Shown: positions 12,403 to 23,168 of the stretch, in pieces
Position numbering within the stretch: position 1 is the stretch's first letter
Layout of the letters: each line of letters opens with the position of its first letter
Origin: Prochlorococcus sp. AG-424-A03
GTDB taxonomy: Bacteria > Cyanobacteriota > Cyanobacteriia > PCC-6307 > Cyanobiaceae
Assembly: GCA_003213375.1 (NCBI GenBank)
Contig: QCNA01000003.1
Span: 1 to 54,175 of the forward strand
DNA: 54,175 nucleotides
Direction of reading: 5' to 3'
Position numbers and translations under genes: made by a program
The notes under the pieces: generated by a model
Database searches by the model: none
Seen by the model: only the letters and a program-made list of their open reading frames with translations
Told to the model about the DNA's origin: nothing

Positions 12403-14109
12403 TTGAGACTAATACCACCAGTCAGCCCATATTTAAATAGATTTATCAAAGGTTTTGTATGCATGCTCATTTACGTAGCTTGTTGGCCTTTATTAGCTTA
12501 TTTAGCTGGAAACTTAATCCCAGCAATTGGATCAGGTGATCTCTCAAAAGTTTCTAGCATAATAATTAATTCTTTATTTGTTTTTTTAGTTCAGAAAACT
12601 GCTCAATTTGGACAGGATGTATTCATAGCAAAACCATCTTTAGAAATTAGTGAAGTGATGAGAGGAAATTTATTTAGCAGAATACAAAAAATAAAGATGA
12701 ATTCAGTTGAAAATATTTCAGCCGGAGACATCACATATAGACTTACAGAAGATGCAGACAGGGTAAGCGAAGTTATTTATAAAACAGCTCAAGATACTAT
12801 TCCATGCACTTTACAGTTGTTAGCGGTAATAATTTATATGATTTATTTAGACTGGTCACTAACAGTATCAACTTTTGTTTTAGCACCATTGATTATTGTT
12901 TCAGTTAACAGTTTTGGAAGAAAAGTTTTATTAGCATCCGAAAAAAGTCAAGAATCAACAAGTAATTTAGCAGGTTTGATAGGAGAATCTATAAATGGAA
13001 TGTCCACGATAAGAGCTTTTGCTGCAGAGAATTGGATTATAAAAAGATTTTATAAAAAATTAAGTACAAATAAAAAAGCAAAATATAAAACATTAAAACT
13101 ACTTGCATTTCAACATCCAGTTGTAGGGTTTGTTGAAGCATTTGGAATATTAGCAATATTAGGTTTAGGAGCCGCAAGAATCAATCTAGGCCTTTTAACA
13201 AGCGAAGAATTTAGTAGTTTTTTTGCAGCAATATTAATGCTTATTGATCCAATAAGCCATATAAGTACAAATTTCAATGACTATAAACAGTCAGAAGCCT
13301 CAATAAAAAGGTTGAAAAAAATAAATCAAGAACCTGTCGAAGATGATAAAGAAAATTTGCAAAGGATAGCCAATTTTGAAGGCAAAATAAGTTTCAATAA
13401 AGTAAATTTCGCTTACAAAAAAGATAATCAAGTACTTAAAAATATCAATTTAGAAATTAAAAGAGGGGAAGTCACAGCATTTGTTGGAGCTTCTGGAGCT
13501 GGTAAAAGTACAATGTTGGCTTTGATATTAAAGTTTATAACTCCAAATAATGGAGACATTTTTATAGATGATAAAAATCTCAAAATATTAAATACAAAAG
13601 ATATTAGAAAAAACATTGCATTAGTACAACAACAGCCTTTTTTGTTTTCAGGCACAATTATTGATGTAATAAGAATGGGCAGAAATTTCACCAAAGAAGA
13701 AGTTATAGAATCAGCAAGAAAAGCAAATGCTCACAACTTTATTCAAAAGCTTCCTGAGAAATATGAAACTGAAATAAGTGAAAGAGGATCAAATTTCTCA
13801 GGTGGTCAGATCCAGAGGATAGCGATTGCAAGAGCAATACTTGGGAACCCATCAATTCTCTTATTAGATGAGGCCACAAGTGCGTTAGATGCAGAATCAG
13901 AATCTGAAGTACAAAAAGGACTTAATAGAGCTATGAAAGATAGAACAGTTATTGTGATTGCTCATAGATTAGCCACTACTCAAGAAGCCAATAAAATAGT
14001 TGTTTTCGATAAAGGTGAAATTATTGAAGTAGGGAAACACATTGATTTAATAAATAAACCTGGAATTTATAAAGAATTATGTGAAAAACAATTGATTAAA
14101 AAATTATAG
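12403..14109 (+). CDS. ABC transporter, fused permease/ATPase (ABCB/MsbA type)
   Basis: N-terminal TM domain, Walker A GASGAGKST, signature FSGGQIQRIAIARA, Walker B ILLLDEATSALD; TTG start. Confidence 0.93.
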   Translation: MRLIPPVSPYLNRFIKGFVCMLIYVACWPLLAYLAGNLIPAIGSGDLSKVSSIIINSLFVFLVQKTAQFGQDVFIAKPSLEISEVMRGNLFSRIQKIKMNSVENISAGDITYRLTEDADRVSEVIYKTAQDTIPCTLQLLAVIIYMIYLDWSLTVSTFVLAPLIIVSVNSFGRKVLLASEKSQESTSNLAGLIGESINGMSTIRAFAAENWIIKRFYKKLSTNKKAKYKTLKLLAFQHPVVGFVEAFGILAILGLGAARINLGLLTSEEFSSFFAAILMLIDPISHISTNFNDYKQSEASIKRLKKINQEPVEDDKENLQRIANFEGKISFNKVNFAYKKDNQVLKNINLEIKRGEVTAFVGASGAGKSTMLALILKFITPNNGDIFIDDKNLKILNTKDIRKNIALVQQQPFLFSGTIIDVIRMGRNFTKEEVIESARKANAHNFIQKLPEKYETEISERGSNFSGGQIQRIAIARAILGNPSILLLDEATSALDAESESEVQKGLNRAMKDRTVIVIAHRLATTQEANKIVVFDKGEIIEVGKHIDLINKPGIYKELCEKQLIKKL

Positions 14110-14139
14110 TTCTATTTTATGTATTAAAAAAGTAAATCA

Positions 14140-14358
14140 ATGAGCGAAAACACAAATGACTCTGCAAATCCAGTTTTAACCTTTGAAGGCAAAAAATATT
14201 TCATAAATGAACTTTCTAATGAAATAAAAGAATCTATAAAAGTACTACAAATAGCTGAGACACAACTTAAGATGCATCAAGATACTCTCAAATTACTTTC
14301 AATTAGTCGAAACTCTTTAGTAAATCAATTAAGAGAAAAACTAAAAAACCAAGAATAA
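14140..14358 (+). CDS. DUF6447-like small protein
   Basis: 72-aa ORF: LTFEGKKYFINELSNEIKESIKVLQIAETQL...; family assigned by recall. Confidence 0.6.
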   Translation: MSENTNDSANPVLTFEGKKYFINELSNEIKESIKVLQIAETQLKMHQDTLKLLSISRNSLVNQLREKLKNQE

Positions 14359-14362
14359 AATT

Positions 14363-17300
14363 TTAATAATTATGGATTTCCTGCAAAGAGTAAGTATTAA
14401 TTTTATTGCATTGCAAAGCTTTGATTGCCTTAATGGCTGCCTTCGCTCCAGGAATAGTTGTAAAAGTTGCAATATTATATTCTAAAGCAGCTCGTCTTAA
14501 ATAAGCATCATCATGAAGAGCAAGTGAGCCAATTGGAGTATTAATTATTAATTGAACAAGTCCCGAACGAATAAGGTCCTCAATATTTGGTCTTCCTTCA
14601 TGAACTTTTAGCACTTCTTCAACTTGAATTCCTAAATTCACCAAATATGAAGCTGTACCTTTTGTTGCAATTAATTTAAATCCTAAATTCAACAATTCTC
14701 TAGCAACTTCCTCAAGATTTTTTTTATCTAAATCATTTGTAGATAAAAAAGCAACTCCTTCTGAAGGGACACCATTACCTGCTGCCAATTCCGACTTGGC
14801 ATAAGCAATTCCAAAATCTTTAGCTAAACCCATTACTTCGCCTGTAGATCTCATTTCAGGGCCAAGTAATGTATCAGACCCAGGAAATCTTTTAAAAGGT
14901 AAAACGGCCTCTTTTACTGCTTGATATTTTGGAGAAAATTCTTCTGTAAAATTTAGATCTTCTAATGTAAAACCTTGCATTAATTGAGTAGCTAATTTTG
15001 CAACTGGTTTACCTATTGCTTTTGAAACAAATGGAACTGTCCTAGATGCTCTTGGATTTGCTTCGAGAATAAACAATTTATTTTCTTTATTATTTGTATT
15101 TATTACTGCAAATTGCAAATTAATTAAACCAATAACATTTAATCTTTGTGCAATTAATTTAGTCCAGTTCCTGACATTTTCTATGGTGGATCTTGAAAGA
15201 GAAATGGATGGTAAGCAACAAGCTGAATCTCCTGAATGAATTCCTGCAGGTTCCACATGTTCCATTAAACCAGCAATTACAACCGAACCCTCTGAATCGC
15301 ATAAAGCATCAACATCTATCTCAATTGCATTATTCAAATATTGATCAAGAAGGATTGGATGATCAGGTGATACCTTAACTGCTTCAGAAATGTATCTCGA
15401 TAATTCATTCTCATCTTTAACAATTTCCATTGCCCTTCCACCTAAAACATAAGAAGGTCTTACAACCAAGGGAAATCCAATATTTTTTGCTACTATTTCT
15501 GCTTCATTTTGATTACGTGCAATACCGTTTAAAGGTTGTCTAATACTTAATTCTTCAAGAATTTTTGTAAATTCCTCTCTATCTTCTGCTAAATCGATAG
15601 ATATTGGAGAAGTCCCAAGAATTTTTGATCCAGTTCTGATCCCATCATTAGATTTAAGCCATTCAAATAAAGGTAATGATAATTTTAGCGGAGTTTGACC
15701 TCCAAATTGAACAATCAAACCATAAGGATTTTCAGCTTCTATTATGTTAAGCACATCCTCCAAAGTTACAGGCTCAAAATATAAAATATCGCTAGTATCA
15801 TAATCTGTTGATACAGTTTCAGGATTACTATTAACCATTATTGTTTTATAACCATTTGTAGAAGCTTGATATGATGCATGACAACAACAGTAATCAAATT
15901 CTATTCCCTGTCCAATTCTGTTAGGACCTCCTCCTAAAATCATAATTTTTTTTGATTTACTATTTTCTGAAATCTCGCTATCAAAAATTTGAGAATTAAA
16001 ATTAACGTAAGATTCTTCGTAAGTTGAATAATGATAGGGAGTTGAGGATGAGAATTCTGCTGAACAAGTGTCAACAGTTTTATAAATTGGAATTATATTA
16101 AGTTTTTTTCTATATCTTCTTACTTCAAAAAACTCAGAATTAGTTAACTTTGCTATCTGTTGATCTGAAAAGCCTAATTGTTTAGCATGTAACATCAAAT
16201 CCCTATCTAGAGTGTAAAGTTCCTTATCTTTCAAAAAATCATTTTCAAAATTAAAGATATTACGTAATTTTCCGATAAACCATAAATCTATATTTGTAAC
16301 TTCTTGAATATAATTATCAGTTTTCCCAAGCTGCATAGCTTTTTTAATTAGGAGAATTCTTTCAGAGGTAGGGTTTCTTAAACTATTTTTAATTTGACTC
16401 TCATCTTTAAATTCATCCTGTGAATCACATTCCCATCCAAAAACACCTACTTCTAATGACCTTAATGCTTTCTGAAATGATTCTTCAAAAGAACGACCTA
16501 TTGCCATTGACTCACCAACAGATTTCATAGCAGTGCTTAAAGTATTAGATGAGCCTTTAAACTTTTCAAAAGCAAATCTTGGGATCTTAGTAACTACATA
16601 ATCAATTGATGGCTCAAAACATGCAGGTGTTTTTTTTGTAATGTCATTAATAATCTCATCAAGTGTATAGCCAACAGATAATAAAGCTGCAATCTTAGCT
16701 ATGGGGAATCCAGTTGCTTTACTTGCCAAGGCAGAGGATCTACTTACACGAGGATTCATTTCTATAACAATTACTTCTCCATTAGATGGATTTATTGCAA
16801 ATTGAATATTACTCCCTCCTGTTTCAACTCCCACCTCTCTAATAATCTTCAATGACAAATCCCGCAATCTCTGATACTCCTTATCTGTTAAGGTCTGTGC
16901 AGGAGCTACAGTAATCGAATCTCCAGTATGGACACCCATTGGGTCTAAATTTTCAATACTGCAAACTATTACCACATTGTCAGCAGTATCTCTCATTACC
17001 TCTAGTTCATACTCCTTCCATCCAATGAGTGATTTTTCAATTAATATTTGGTTACTTGGACTTTCCTCTAAACCTGATTTACAAAACTCGACAAATTCTT
17101 CAAGGTTAAAAGCAATTCCACCCCCTACTCCACCTAAAGTAAAAGCAGGCCTTATTATAAGAGGATAGGAACTAATCTTTTTTGATACCTCGATAGCTTC
17201 ATCCAGGTTAGATGCAATACCAGATGGACAAACATTTACATTTATTTTCTCCATCGATTCTTTAAATAATTTCCTATCTTCAGCTTTATTAATAGCTCTT

Positions 17301-17659
17301 AAATCAGCTCCAATTAATTCAATATTATTTTGTTTTAAAAAATCTGACTCTGATAATTTAACCGCAAGATTCAAAGCGGTTTGACCTCCCATAGTGGGAA
17401 GAATCGCATCAGGTTTTTCTCTTAGAATGATCTGAGAAACTATTTCAGGAGTCAATGGCTCAATATATGTTTTGCTTGCGATATCAGGATCAGTCATTAT
17501 TGATGCTGGATTTGAATTTATCAAGACAATTTCATAACCAGCATTTCTTAATGCTTTGCAAGCTTGAGTACCAGAGTAATCAAATTCGCATGCTTGACCT
17601 ATAACTATCGGTCCAGACCCTAGAATAAGAATTTTTTTAAGATCACCTCTTTGAGGCAT
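14363..17659 (-). CDS. carB: Carbamoyl-phosphate synthase large subunit
   Basis: [30 protein letters not shown]; duplicated ATP-grasp architecture, 1098 aa. Confidence 0.98.
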   Translation of the reverse strand: MPQRGDLKKILILGSGPIVIGQACEFDYSGTQACKALRNAGYEIVLINSNPASIMTDPDIASKTYIEPLTPEIVSQIILREKPDAILPTMGGQTALNLAVKLSESDFLKQNNIELIGADLRAINKAEDRKLFKESMEKINVNVCPSGIASNLDEAIEVSKKISSYPLIIRPAFTLGGVGGGIAFNLEEFVEFCKSGLEESPSNQILIEKSLIGWKEYELEVMRDTADNVVIVCSIENLDPMGVHTGDSITVAPAQTLTDKEYQRLRDLSLKIIREVGVETGGSNIQFAINPSNGEVIVIEMNPRVSRSSALASKATGFPIAKIAALLSVGYTLDEIINDITKKTPACFEPSIDYVVTKIPRFAFEKFKGSSNTLSTAMKSVGESMAIGRSFEESFQKALRSLEVGVFGWECDSQDEFKDESQIKNSLRNPTSERILLIKKAMQLGKTDNYIQEVTNIDLWFIGKLRNIFNFENDFLKDKELYTLDRDLMLHAKQLGFSDQQIAKLTNSEFFEVRRYRKKLNIIPIYKTVDTCSAEFSSSTPYHYSTYEESYVNFNSQIFDSEISENSKSKKIMILGGGPNRIGQGIEFDYCCCHASYQASTNGYKTIMVNSNPETVSTDYDTSDILYFEPVTLEDVLNIIEAENPYGLIVQFGGQTPLKLSLPLFEWLKSNDGIRTGSKILGTSPISIDLAEDREEFTKILEELSIRQPLNGIARNQNEAEIVAKNIGFPLVVRPSYVLGGRAMEIVKDENELSRYISEAVKVSPDHPILLDQYLNNAIEIDVDALCDSEGSVVIAGLMEHVEPAGIHSGDSACCLPSISLSRSTIENVRNWTKLIAQRLNVIGLINLQFAVINTNNKENKLFILEANPRASRTVPFVSKAIGKPVAKLATQLMQGFTLEDLNFTEEFSPKYQAVKEAVLPFKRFPGSDTLLGPEMRSTGEVMGLAKDFGIAYAKSELAAGNGVPSEGVAFLSTNDLDKKNLEEVARELLNLGFKLIATKGTASYLVNLGIQVEEVLKVHEGRPNIEDLIRSGLVQLIINTPIGSLALHDDAYLRRAALEYNIATFTTIPGAKAAIKAIKALQCNKINTYSLQEIHNY

Positions 17660-17766
17660 AATTTAAACTTTCATTTATCTCATGCTACTTATAAATCATC
17701 AGATGTTAATCAAGTTACTTGAAAAGCAACATTTGTTTCTATAGTATTGAAAGAAATTAATTTTTT

Positions 17767-18405
17767 ATGAGCGAACTTCAGCGACTTAAAAGTTTGTTGC
17801 CTCCAGAGAATGAAAGTTGGGTATTTGTTGAAGCTGCTGCGGCTATAGATCCACCTTTAATAACACTCGAGGAAATCGGTCGTGACGAAGTAGAAATTCA
17901 AATAGATTTAGATGAATGGGATAACTTTGCTATTGACCATAGAAATTTATTATTTTGGCACGAGGTTGGAAAAATCCAAAATGACACAATACCCAGAGAT
18001 GGATGGGAAATGGCAGCTCTTGCCATAGGACTTGGAGGGGCGATTGGAGAGTTGTGGGTACAAGATGGGTTACTTTTATTACTTGCTCTTGGTTTATCTA
18101 GTTTTGCAGGATATAGATTATATTTAAAAAATAATTCTGAAAAAAAGCTTCAAGATGCTATTTTTGCAGATGAAAGAGCTATAGATCTTGCTTGTAGATT
18201 TGGATACAGCATTCCAAATGCTTATAAAAGTCTTGGAGGAGCATTAAAGGAGTTAATAGAGAAGACACGAAAAAAGAAAAAAAGAAGTTTCTTTGAAGAT
18301 AGATTAGATGCCTTAAGAAAAAGTGCAGAAAAAGCAAGATCAGAATTATCTCAGCAAGAAGGCTCAGAAAAATCAGTTTCAAGTGAAAATGTTTATGGAC
18401 AATAA
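17767..18405 (+). CDS. DUF3318 domain protein
   Basis: MSELQRLKSLLPPENESWVFVEAAAAIDPPLITLEEIGRDEVEIQIDL... Confidence 0.85.
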   Translation: MSELQRLKSLLPPENESWVFVEAAAAIDPPLITLEEIGRDEVEIQIDLDEWDNFAIDHRNLLFWHEVGKIQNDTIPRDGWEMAALAIGLGGAIGELWVQDGLLLLLALGLSSFAGYRLYLKNNSEKKLQDAIFADERAIDLACRFGYSIPNAYKSLGGALKELIEKTRKKKKRSFFEDRLDALRKSAEKARSELSQQEGSEKSVSSENVYGQ

Positions 18406-18739
18406 AAGTTTGGTTTTAATAGCAGCCAAAGCATGTGATGAAAAAAAAGCAAGAGATATAAAACTTATAAAAATTGACAAAGTATCATTTATAAGTGAGT
18501 GGATTTTAATTGCAGAAGGATTATCTGATGTACAGGTTAGATCTATAACTAACTCTGTAGAGGGTGAGCTTAGAGAAAAGGCTAAAGTTGAACCTATACG
18601 AAAAGAAGGGATAAACGAAGCCAAATGGGCTTTACTCGATTATGGTGATTTGATAGTGAATATTTTTCAACCAGAGATAAGAAAATATTATGACCTTGAA
18701 TCATTCTGGAGTAATGGAGATAATCTTTTATTTCCATAA
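18395..18739 (+). CDS. rsfS: Ribosome silencing factor RsfS
   Basis: AAKACDEKKARDIKLIKIDKVSFISEWILIAEGLSDVQVRSI...WALLDYGDLIVNIF; overlaps the DUF3318 gene 3' end. Confidence 0.92.
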   Translation: MDNKSLVLIAAKACDEKKARDIKLIKIDKVSFISEWILIAEGLSDVQVRSITNSVEGELREKAKVEPIRKEGINEAKWALLDYGDLIVNIFQPEIRKYYDLESFWSNGDNLLFP

Positions 18740-18748
18740 TTTTATTTT

Positions 18749-19243
18749 ATGAATCAATCTAAATGTCCTGTCCCTAAAGAGCAGCAACCCACAAATGAAT
18801 TCATAGAATTATCAAAATCAAAGATTTTTTCTTGGCCAAAAACAAAAAAGTCACTAATTCTTATATTGATAAAGTTCTGGGTAGGAGCTTTTGTTCTATT
18901 TCTTATTATTTCTTCAGGTAGTGTATATTTCAAAACATCCCTTTTAAAATATATTCTATTAAGCTTTTTTAGCAGCTTATCAATACCTCTTTTAATTTCA
19001 ATAAGGTTATATCTAGGTTGGAATCATATATTTAATAGATTAATATCTGAAAAAGTCGAATATGAGGAGTCCGGTTGGTATGACGGTCAAGTATGGGAAA
19101 AGCCATTAGTTTTAAAAGAGAAAGAATCTCTTATTGCCTCAATTGAAGTAAAACCTATTTTAAAAAATTTAATTCAAATTTTTTCTATTATTTCAGTATT
19201 AGCATTGTCTGGTATTTTGATTTTTCAATATAACAATTTCTAA
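18749..19243 (+). CDS. CGLD27 family protein (DUF1230)
   Basis: CPVPKEQQPTNEF, GWYDGQVWEKP motifs, two TM segments. Confidence 0.88.
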   Translation: MNQSKCPVPKEQQPTNEFIELSKSKIFSWPKTKKSLILILIKFWVGAFVLFLIISSGSVYFKTSLLKYILLSFFSSLSIPLLISIRLYLGWNHIFNRLISEKVEYEESGWYDGQVWEKPLVLKEKESLIASIEVKPILKNLIQIFSIISVLALSGILIFQYNNF

Positions 19244-20209
19244 ATGAGTTCTAATTTCAAAAACCTTTATACTTCAAACAATCCTCCCTTACAAGCAACC
19301 TTAATGAGAGGATCGAATATTGAGTCGATCCACAAGATTCATGCTGTTATTACTGATAATAAAGGGAGGGTTTTAATGTGCGCAGGAAATCCAGAATATA
19401 AAAGTTTCATAAGGTCAGCACTAAAACCTTTTCAAGCAATACCTTTTGTTAGTAGTGGGGCTGCATCAAAAATCAATAATGAATCAAAATCAATTGCTTT
19501 AGCATGCGGGTCACATAGTGGATCAAAACTTCATTCAAGGGAAGCATTCAAAATTTTATGGGAATATGACATTGACATTAATAATCTTAAATGTCCAAAA
19601 TCAAAGACAAGTCCGTTAGAACATAATTGTTCTGGTAAACATGCTGCTTTTTTAGCTACATGCAAAAAAATGAATTGGCCATTAGATAGTTACCTAAAGG
19701 GGGATCATCCTCTTCAAATTGAAATATTCAGAATTGTTTCTGAATTACTAGAAATCCCTTCATCTGAAATAAACGCAGAACGTGATGATTGTGGTGCACC
19801 TACTCTTTATCTAAAACTATTAGAAATGTCGAGGTTATATTCACTTCTGAGCAGTTCCGAAAATGCTGAATTAGAACAAATCAGTAGAGCTATGGCAATA
19901 AACCCATTAATGATAAGTGATAACAATAAATTTGATACAGAAATAATTAAAGCTTCACATGGGAACGTTATAGGTAAAGGTGGAGCCGAGGGAATACAGT
20001 GTCTATGTAAAGTAAATGAAGGGATAGGCTTAGCTTTAAAAGTAGAAGACGGATCAAAAAGAGCAAAGCATGCTGTTAGTCTCCACTTGCTCAAACAGTT
20101 AGAGTGGATATCTGACTTAAGAATTCAAGACATCGAAGAAAAAGTGTTTAATTTTCCAGAAGGAGTGCGACTTGAAGTTAAAGGTAAAGTAAAATTCCAA
20201 GAATCCTAA
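19244..20209 (+). CDS. Asparaginase (L-asparaginase II-like family)
   Basis: LMRGSNIESIHKIHAVI, SALKPFQAIPF, ALACGSHSG, HNCSGKHAAFL, DDCGAPT motifs. Confidence 0.92.
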   Translation: MSSNFKNLYTSNNPPLQATLMRGSNIESIHKIHAVITDNKGRVLMCAGNPEYKSFIRSALKPFQAIPFVSSGAASKINNESKSIALACGSHSGSKLHSREAFKILWEYDIDINNLKCPKSKTSPLEHNCSGKHAAFLATCKKMNWPLDSYLKGDHPLQIEIFRIVSELLEIPSSEINAERDDCGAPTLYLKLLEMSRLYSLLSSSENAELEQISRAMAINPLMISDNNKFDTEIIKASHGNVIGKGGAEGIQCLCKVNEGIGLALKVEDGSKRAKHAVSLHLLKQLEWISDLRIQDIEEKVFNFPEGVRLEVKGKVKFQES

Positions 20210-20253
20210 AAAACAGAAAAAATAACCCATTCAGATGTATGCTATGTATATGA

Positions 20254-20330
<77 letters not shown>

Positions 20331-20337
20331 TTTAGAC

Positions 20338-20359
20338 GCAGCTTCACAGCTGCTTTTTT
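20338..20359 (+). terminator. Intrinsic terminator after tRNA-fMet
   Basis: GCAGCT-TCAC-AGCTGC perfect 6-bp stem followed by T6. Confidence 0.85.
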
Positions 20360-20442
20360 AGTATTTGCAATAGTTATGGCAATCATAAAATATAATATAA
20401 ATAAAGGGTTTTTATATCTTACAGAAAATAGCCTATTAGAAA

Positions 20443-20544
20443 TTATTTGAAATCCTTTTGAATTGAGAATTTAAAGTCAATTCTAACTAATAGACCAATA
20501 ATGATAAAAAATATTCCAATGTATGAGTTCAAAGATAGATCCAA
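20443..20544 (-). CDS. Possible very small membrane peptide (33 aa, TTG start)
   Basis: (M)DLSLNSYIGIFFIIIGLLVRIDFKFSIQKDFK; hydrophobic segment, weak start. Confidence 0.25.
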   Translation of the reverse strand: MDLSLNSYIGIFFIIIGLLVRIDFKFSIQKDFK

Positions 20545-20704
20545 AATATTCTATTTAATACTCTAATTAAAGTTTATCTTATAAATCATTTCTATTGAAT
20601 GTACTAAATAACAATTAATTTAAACAAATCTGAATGTTGGCCATTTTCATCTTGAATAATTAATTTAATAAAGTAAAGTTAAATCTATCTATTTTGGAAA
20701 TTAT

Positions 20705-20857
20705 ATGCAGAATTTGCTTCAGCGGGATTTAGGTTCAAACTTGTTATCAATAGCTATCATATTAGGTTGGTTAGGTCTGTTTTTTGTATTTCTGAGAGTA
20801 TTAACAATTTCGATAAAAAGAATCCTCGAAGCAGTTTTCAAAAATCGTAATTATTGA
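20705..20857 (+). CDS. Small single-TM protein (50 aa)
   Basis: MQNLLQRDLGSNLLSIAIILGWLGLFFVFLRVLTISIKRILEAVFKNRNY. Confidence 0.6.
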   Translation: MQNLLQRDLGSNLLSIAIILGWLGLFFVFLRVLTISIKRILEAVFKNRNY

Positions 20858-20922
20858 AATAAATGAATAATTCTGAATTAATCGCATAAATCCTTTATCA
20901 CTAGGTATAATAACCTAAAAAA

Positions 20923-21312
20923 ATGTCAATTTTAGATAAGGTTAAGATAGGAAATTTTGTTCAAGTTAATTTAGAACTATCTGGTGATAGACTTACCAAA
21001 GAAACTATTGATGCAATAAATGTTTCTTCATTGGGTAAGATAAGTGACTTCAGAATAACTGATGGTAAAGGCATTGGAGTCGTCTTGCAATTATCTAATG
21101 GAAAAGAGCAATGGTTTTTTGAGGATGAAATTAATCTCCTCGACGAAAATGGTAATGTAGTAAAAAAAAATAATGATAATAAAAAGGATAGTAATTTTAT
21201 ATTTGATTTTTTAAAAGGATTAAATTATGAAAATAAAAATAAGGTAAGCGAGCTGCTTAATCCAATTAACTTTTTTATCTGGTTGGCTGTTTCGTTTAAA
21301 GATATTTTTTAA
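20923..21312 (+). CDS. DUF2862/PetP-like protein with C-terminal extension
   Basis: VKIGNFVQV...GKISDFRITDGKGIGVVLQLSNGKEQWFFEDEI resembles the PetP (ssr2998-type) fold. Confidence 0.7.
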   Translation: MSILDKVKIGNFVQVNLELSGDRLTKETIDAINVSSLGKISDFRITDGKGIGVVLQLSNGKEQWFFEDEINLLDENGNVVKKNNDNKKDSNFIFDFLKGLNYENKNKVSELLNPINFFIWLAVSFKDIF

Positions 21313-21388
21313 TTCGTTAAAAAATTTTCTAAAATAAAAGAAATATAATAATTTTTTTAAATATAAATTTCAATAATTAAAAATTTAA

Positions 21389-22384
21389 ATGGTACAAAAT
21401 ATTATCGATGTTAGAAATTTATCTAAGTCATTTGATATCTCTTCTAAAGAACCAGGTTTAAAAGGAACTATTAAACATTTTTTTAGAAGACAAACTAAAA
21501 GTTTAAAAGTTATAAAAGATATAAGTTTTGAAATTAAAGAAGGTGAAATAGTAGGTTTTCTAGGTGCTAATGGAGCAGGGAAAACAACAATATTAAAAAT
21601 GCTCTGTGGCTTAATTTATCCAAGTGAAGGATCTATTTTGGTTTCAGGCCACTTACCTTTCAGGAGAAAAGAAAATTTCCTGAAGAATATCACCTTAATA
21701 ATGGGGCAAAAGCAACAACTTATTTGGGATCTTCCACCAATTGAATCATTCTATTTGAATGCATCAATATATGACTTAGATAAGTTCGAGGCAAAAAAGA
21801 GAATAAAAAAACTTTCGGAAATGCTTGAAATTGATGAGGAGCTATTCATACCTGTTAGAAAACTTTCACTAGGTCAACGTATGAAATCAGAATTACTAGC
21901 AGCTTTGATACATGAACCAAATATTCTATTTTTAGACGAGCCGACACTCGGATTAGATATTAATGCACAGAGAAATTTAAGAAAATTCCTTCAAAGATAT
22001 AATAAAAAAACTAATGCAACGATATGCCTAACCAGTCATTATATGAAAGATATTACATCTCTATGCAAGAGGGTTATATGTGTGCACGAAGGGGCAATAT
22101 CGTATGATGGGGAACTTGACCTGTTATTAAAAAAACTTTCTCCTGTTAAAGAAATATTAATAGTATGCCGATCAGAAGAGGATGCAATTAAATTAGAAAA
22201 TTCCGGTTTTACTGTTAAAAATAAAATAAAGAATGAAATTACTATAAAAATTGAAAACAACTCTATTACCTCTTCACTAAAAACTATCCTAAATAATTTT
22301 GACATTGAAGACCTTTTTATAAATGAACCACCCATAGATGAAGTCATTGGGAAGGTATTAATCAAAAAAGATTATGATATCTAA
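21389..22384 (+). CDS. ABC-2 type exporter ATP-binding protein (COG4586-like)
   Basis: GANGAGKTTILKMLCGL, LSLGQRMKSELLAALIHEPNILFLDEPTLGLD. Confidence 0.92.
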   Translation: MVQNIIDVRNLSKSFDISSKEPGLKGTIKHFFRRQTKSLKVIKDISFEIKEGEIVGFLGANGAGKTTILKMLCGLIYPSEGSILVSGHLPFRRKENFLKNITLIMGQKQQLIWDLPPIESFYLNASIYDLDKFEAKKRIKKLSEMLEIDEELFIPVRKLSLGQRMKSELLAALIHEPNILFLDEPTLGLDINAQRNLRKFLQRYNKKTNATICLTSHYMKDITSLCKRVICVHEGAISYDGELDLLLKKLSPVKEILIVCRSEEDAIKLENSGFTVKNKIKNEITIKIENNSITSSLKTILNNFDIEDLFINEPPIDEVIGKVLIKKDYDI

Positions 22385-23168
22385 TAAAATTAACCGCAAA
22401 ATATTCACCTTATTAAAAGTCCAATATTCAAACATGTTGGAATATAGGGTAGAAATTGCATTATGGGCAATTTCAGGGATTATTCCTTTTTTCATGTTAA
22501 ACATTTGGACAAACAATAATCTAAATGAATCAATAAACATTAGTGATGTATTGCTTTCTAGGTATTTCTTATCTGCTTTTTTTGTAAGACAGTTTTCTGT
22601 AGTTTGGGTTGTATTTAGTTTTGAAGAGGATTCTCTTATGGGGAAGGTATCTCCGTATTTAATACAACCTTTAAATCCATTTTTCAGATATTTTGCACAA
22701 CATCTTGCTGAACAAATAACAAGATTTCCTTTCGCACTAATAATCGCATTTTTCTTTTTTATTTTTAATACAGAAAGTATATGGATACCAAATTTAGGTA
22801 TCTTACTCTTATCCATAGTATCTACTTTCTTATCCTTCTTAATTCAATTTTTAATTCAGTCAATAGTTGCATGTCTATGTTTCTGGACAGAGAAAGCATC
22901 ATCGATAGAAAGATTGTTATTTATTCCAACTTTATTTCTCTCAGGTCTTTTAGCACCAGTAGTTTCATTTCCCAAATATGTTAAATCTTGGATTTATTTG
23001 ACTCCTTTTCCATATCTAATTGATTTCCCTGCGAACTTACTGTCAGGTAATGAAACAAATATAAGTGGAGGCTTAAGTATGCAAATTCTATGGATTTTTT
23101 TACTTTTCCCATTATTTAAGAAAATCTGGTCTGAAGGAACGAAAAAATATACAGCAATGGGGTCATGA
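22374..23168 (+). CDS. ABC-2 type permease (COG4587-like)
   Basis: 264-aa polytopic ORF overlapping the ATPase gene end. Confidence 0.85.
   Translation: MISNKINRKIFTLLKVQYSNMLEYRVEIALWAISGIIPFFMLNIWTNNNLNESINISDVLLSRYFLSAFFVRQFSVVWVVFSFEEDSLMGKVSPYLIQPLNPFFRYFAQHLAEQITRFPFALIIAFFFFIFNTESIWIPNLGILLLSIVSTFLSFLIQFLIQSIVACLCFWTEKASSIERLLFIPTLFLSGLLAPVVSFPKYVKSWIYLTPFPYLIDFPANLLSGNETNISGGLSMQILWIFLLFPLFKKIWSEGTKKYTAMGS

Noticed and set aside
20331-20700. Gene-poor region after tRNA-fMet considered as a mobile-element integration site
   Set aside because: No integrase, no direct repeat of the tRNA 3' end seen in the window, and a normal terminator follows the tRNA.
22358-22816. 152-aa minus-strand ORF
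   Set aside because: Antisense to the end of the ABC ATPase and the permease gene; no family signal; shadow ORF.
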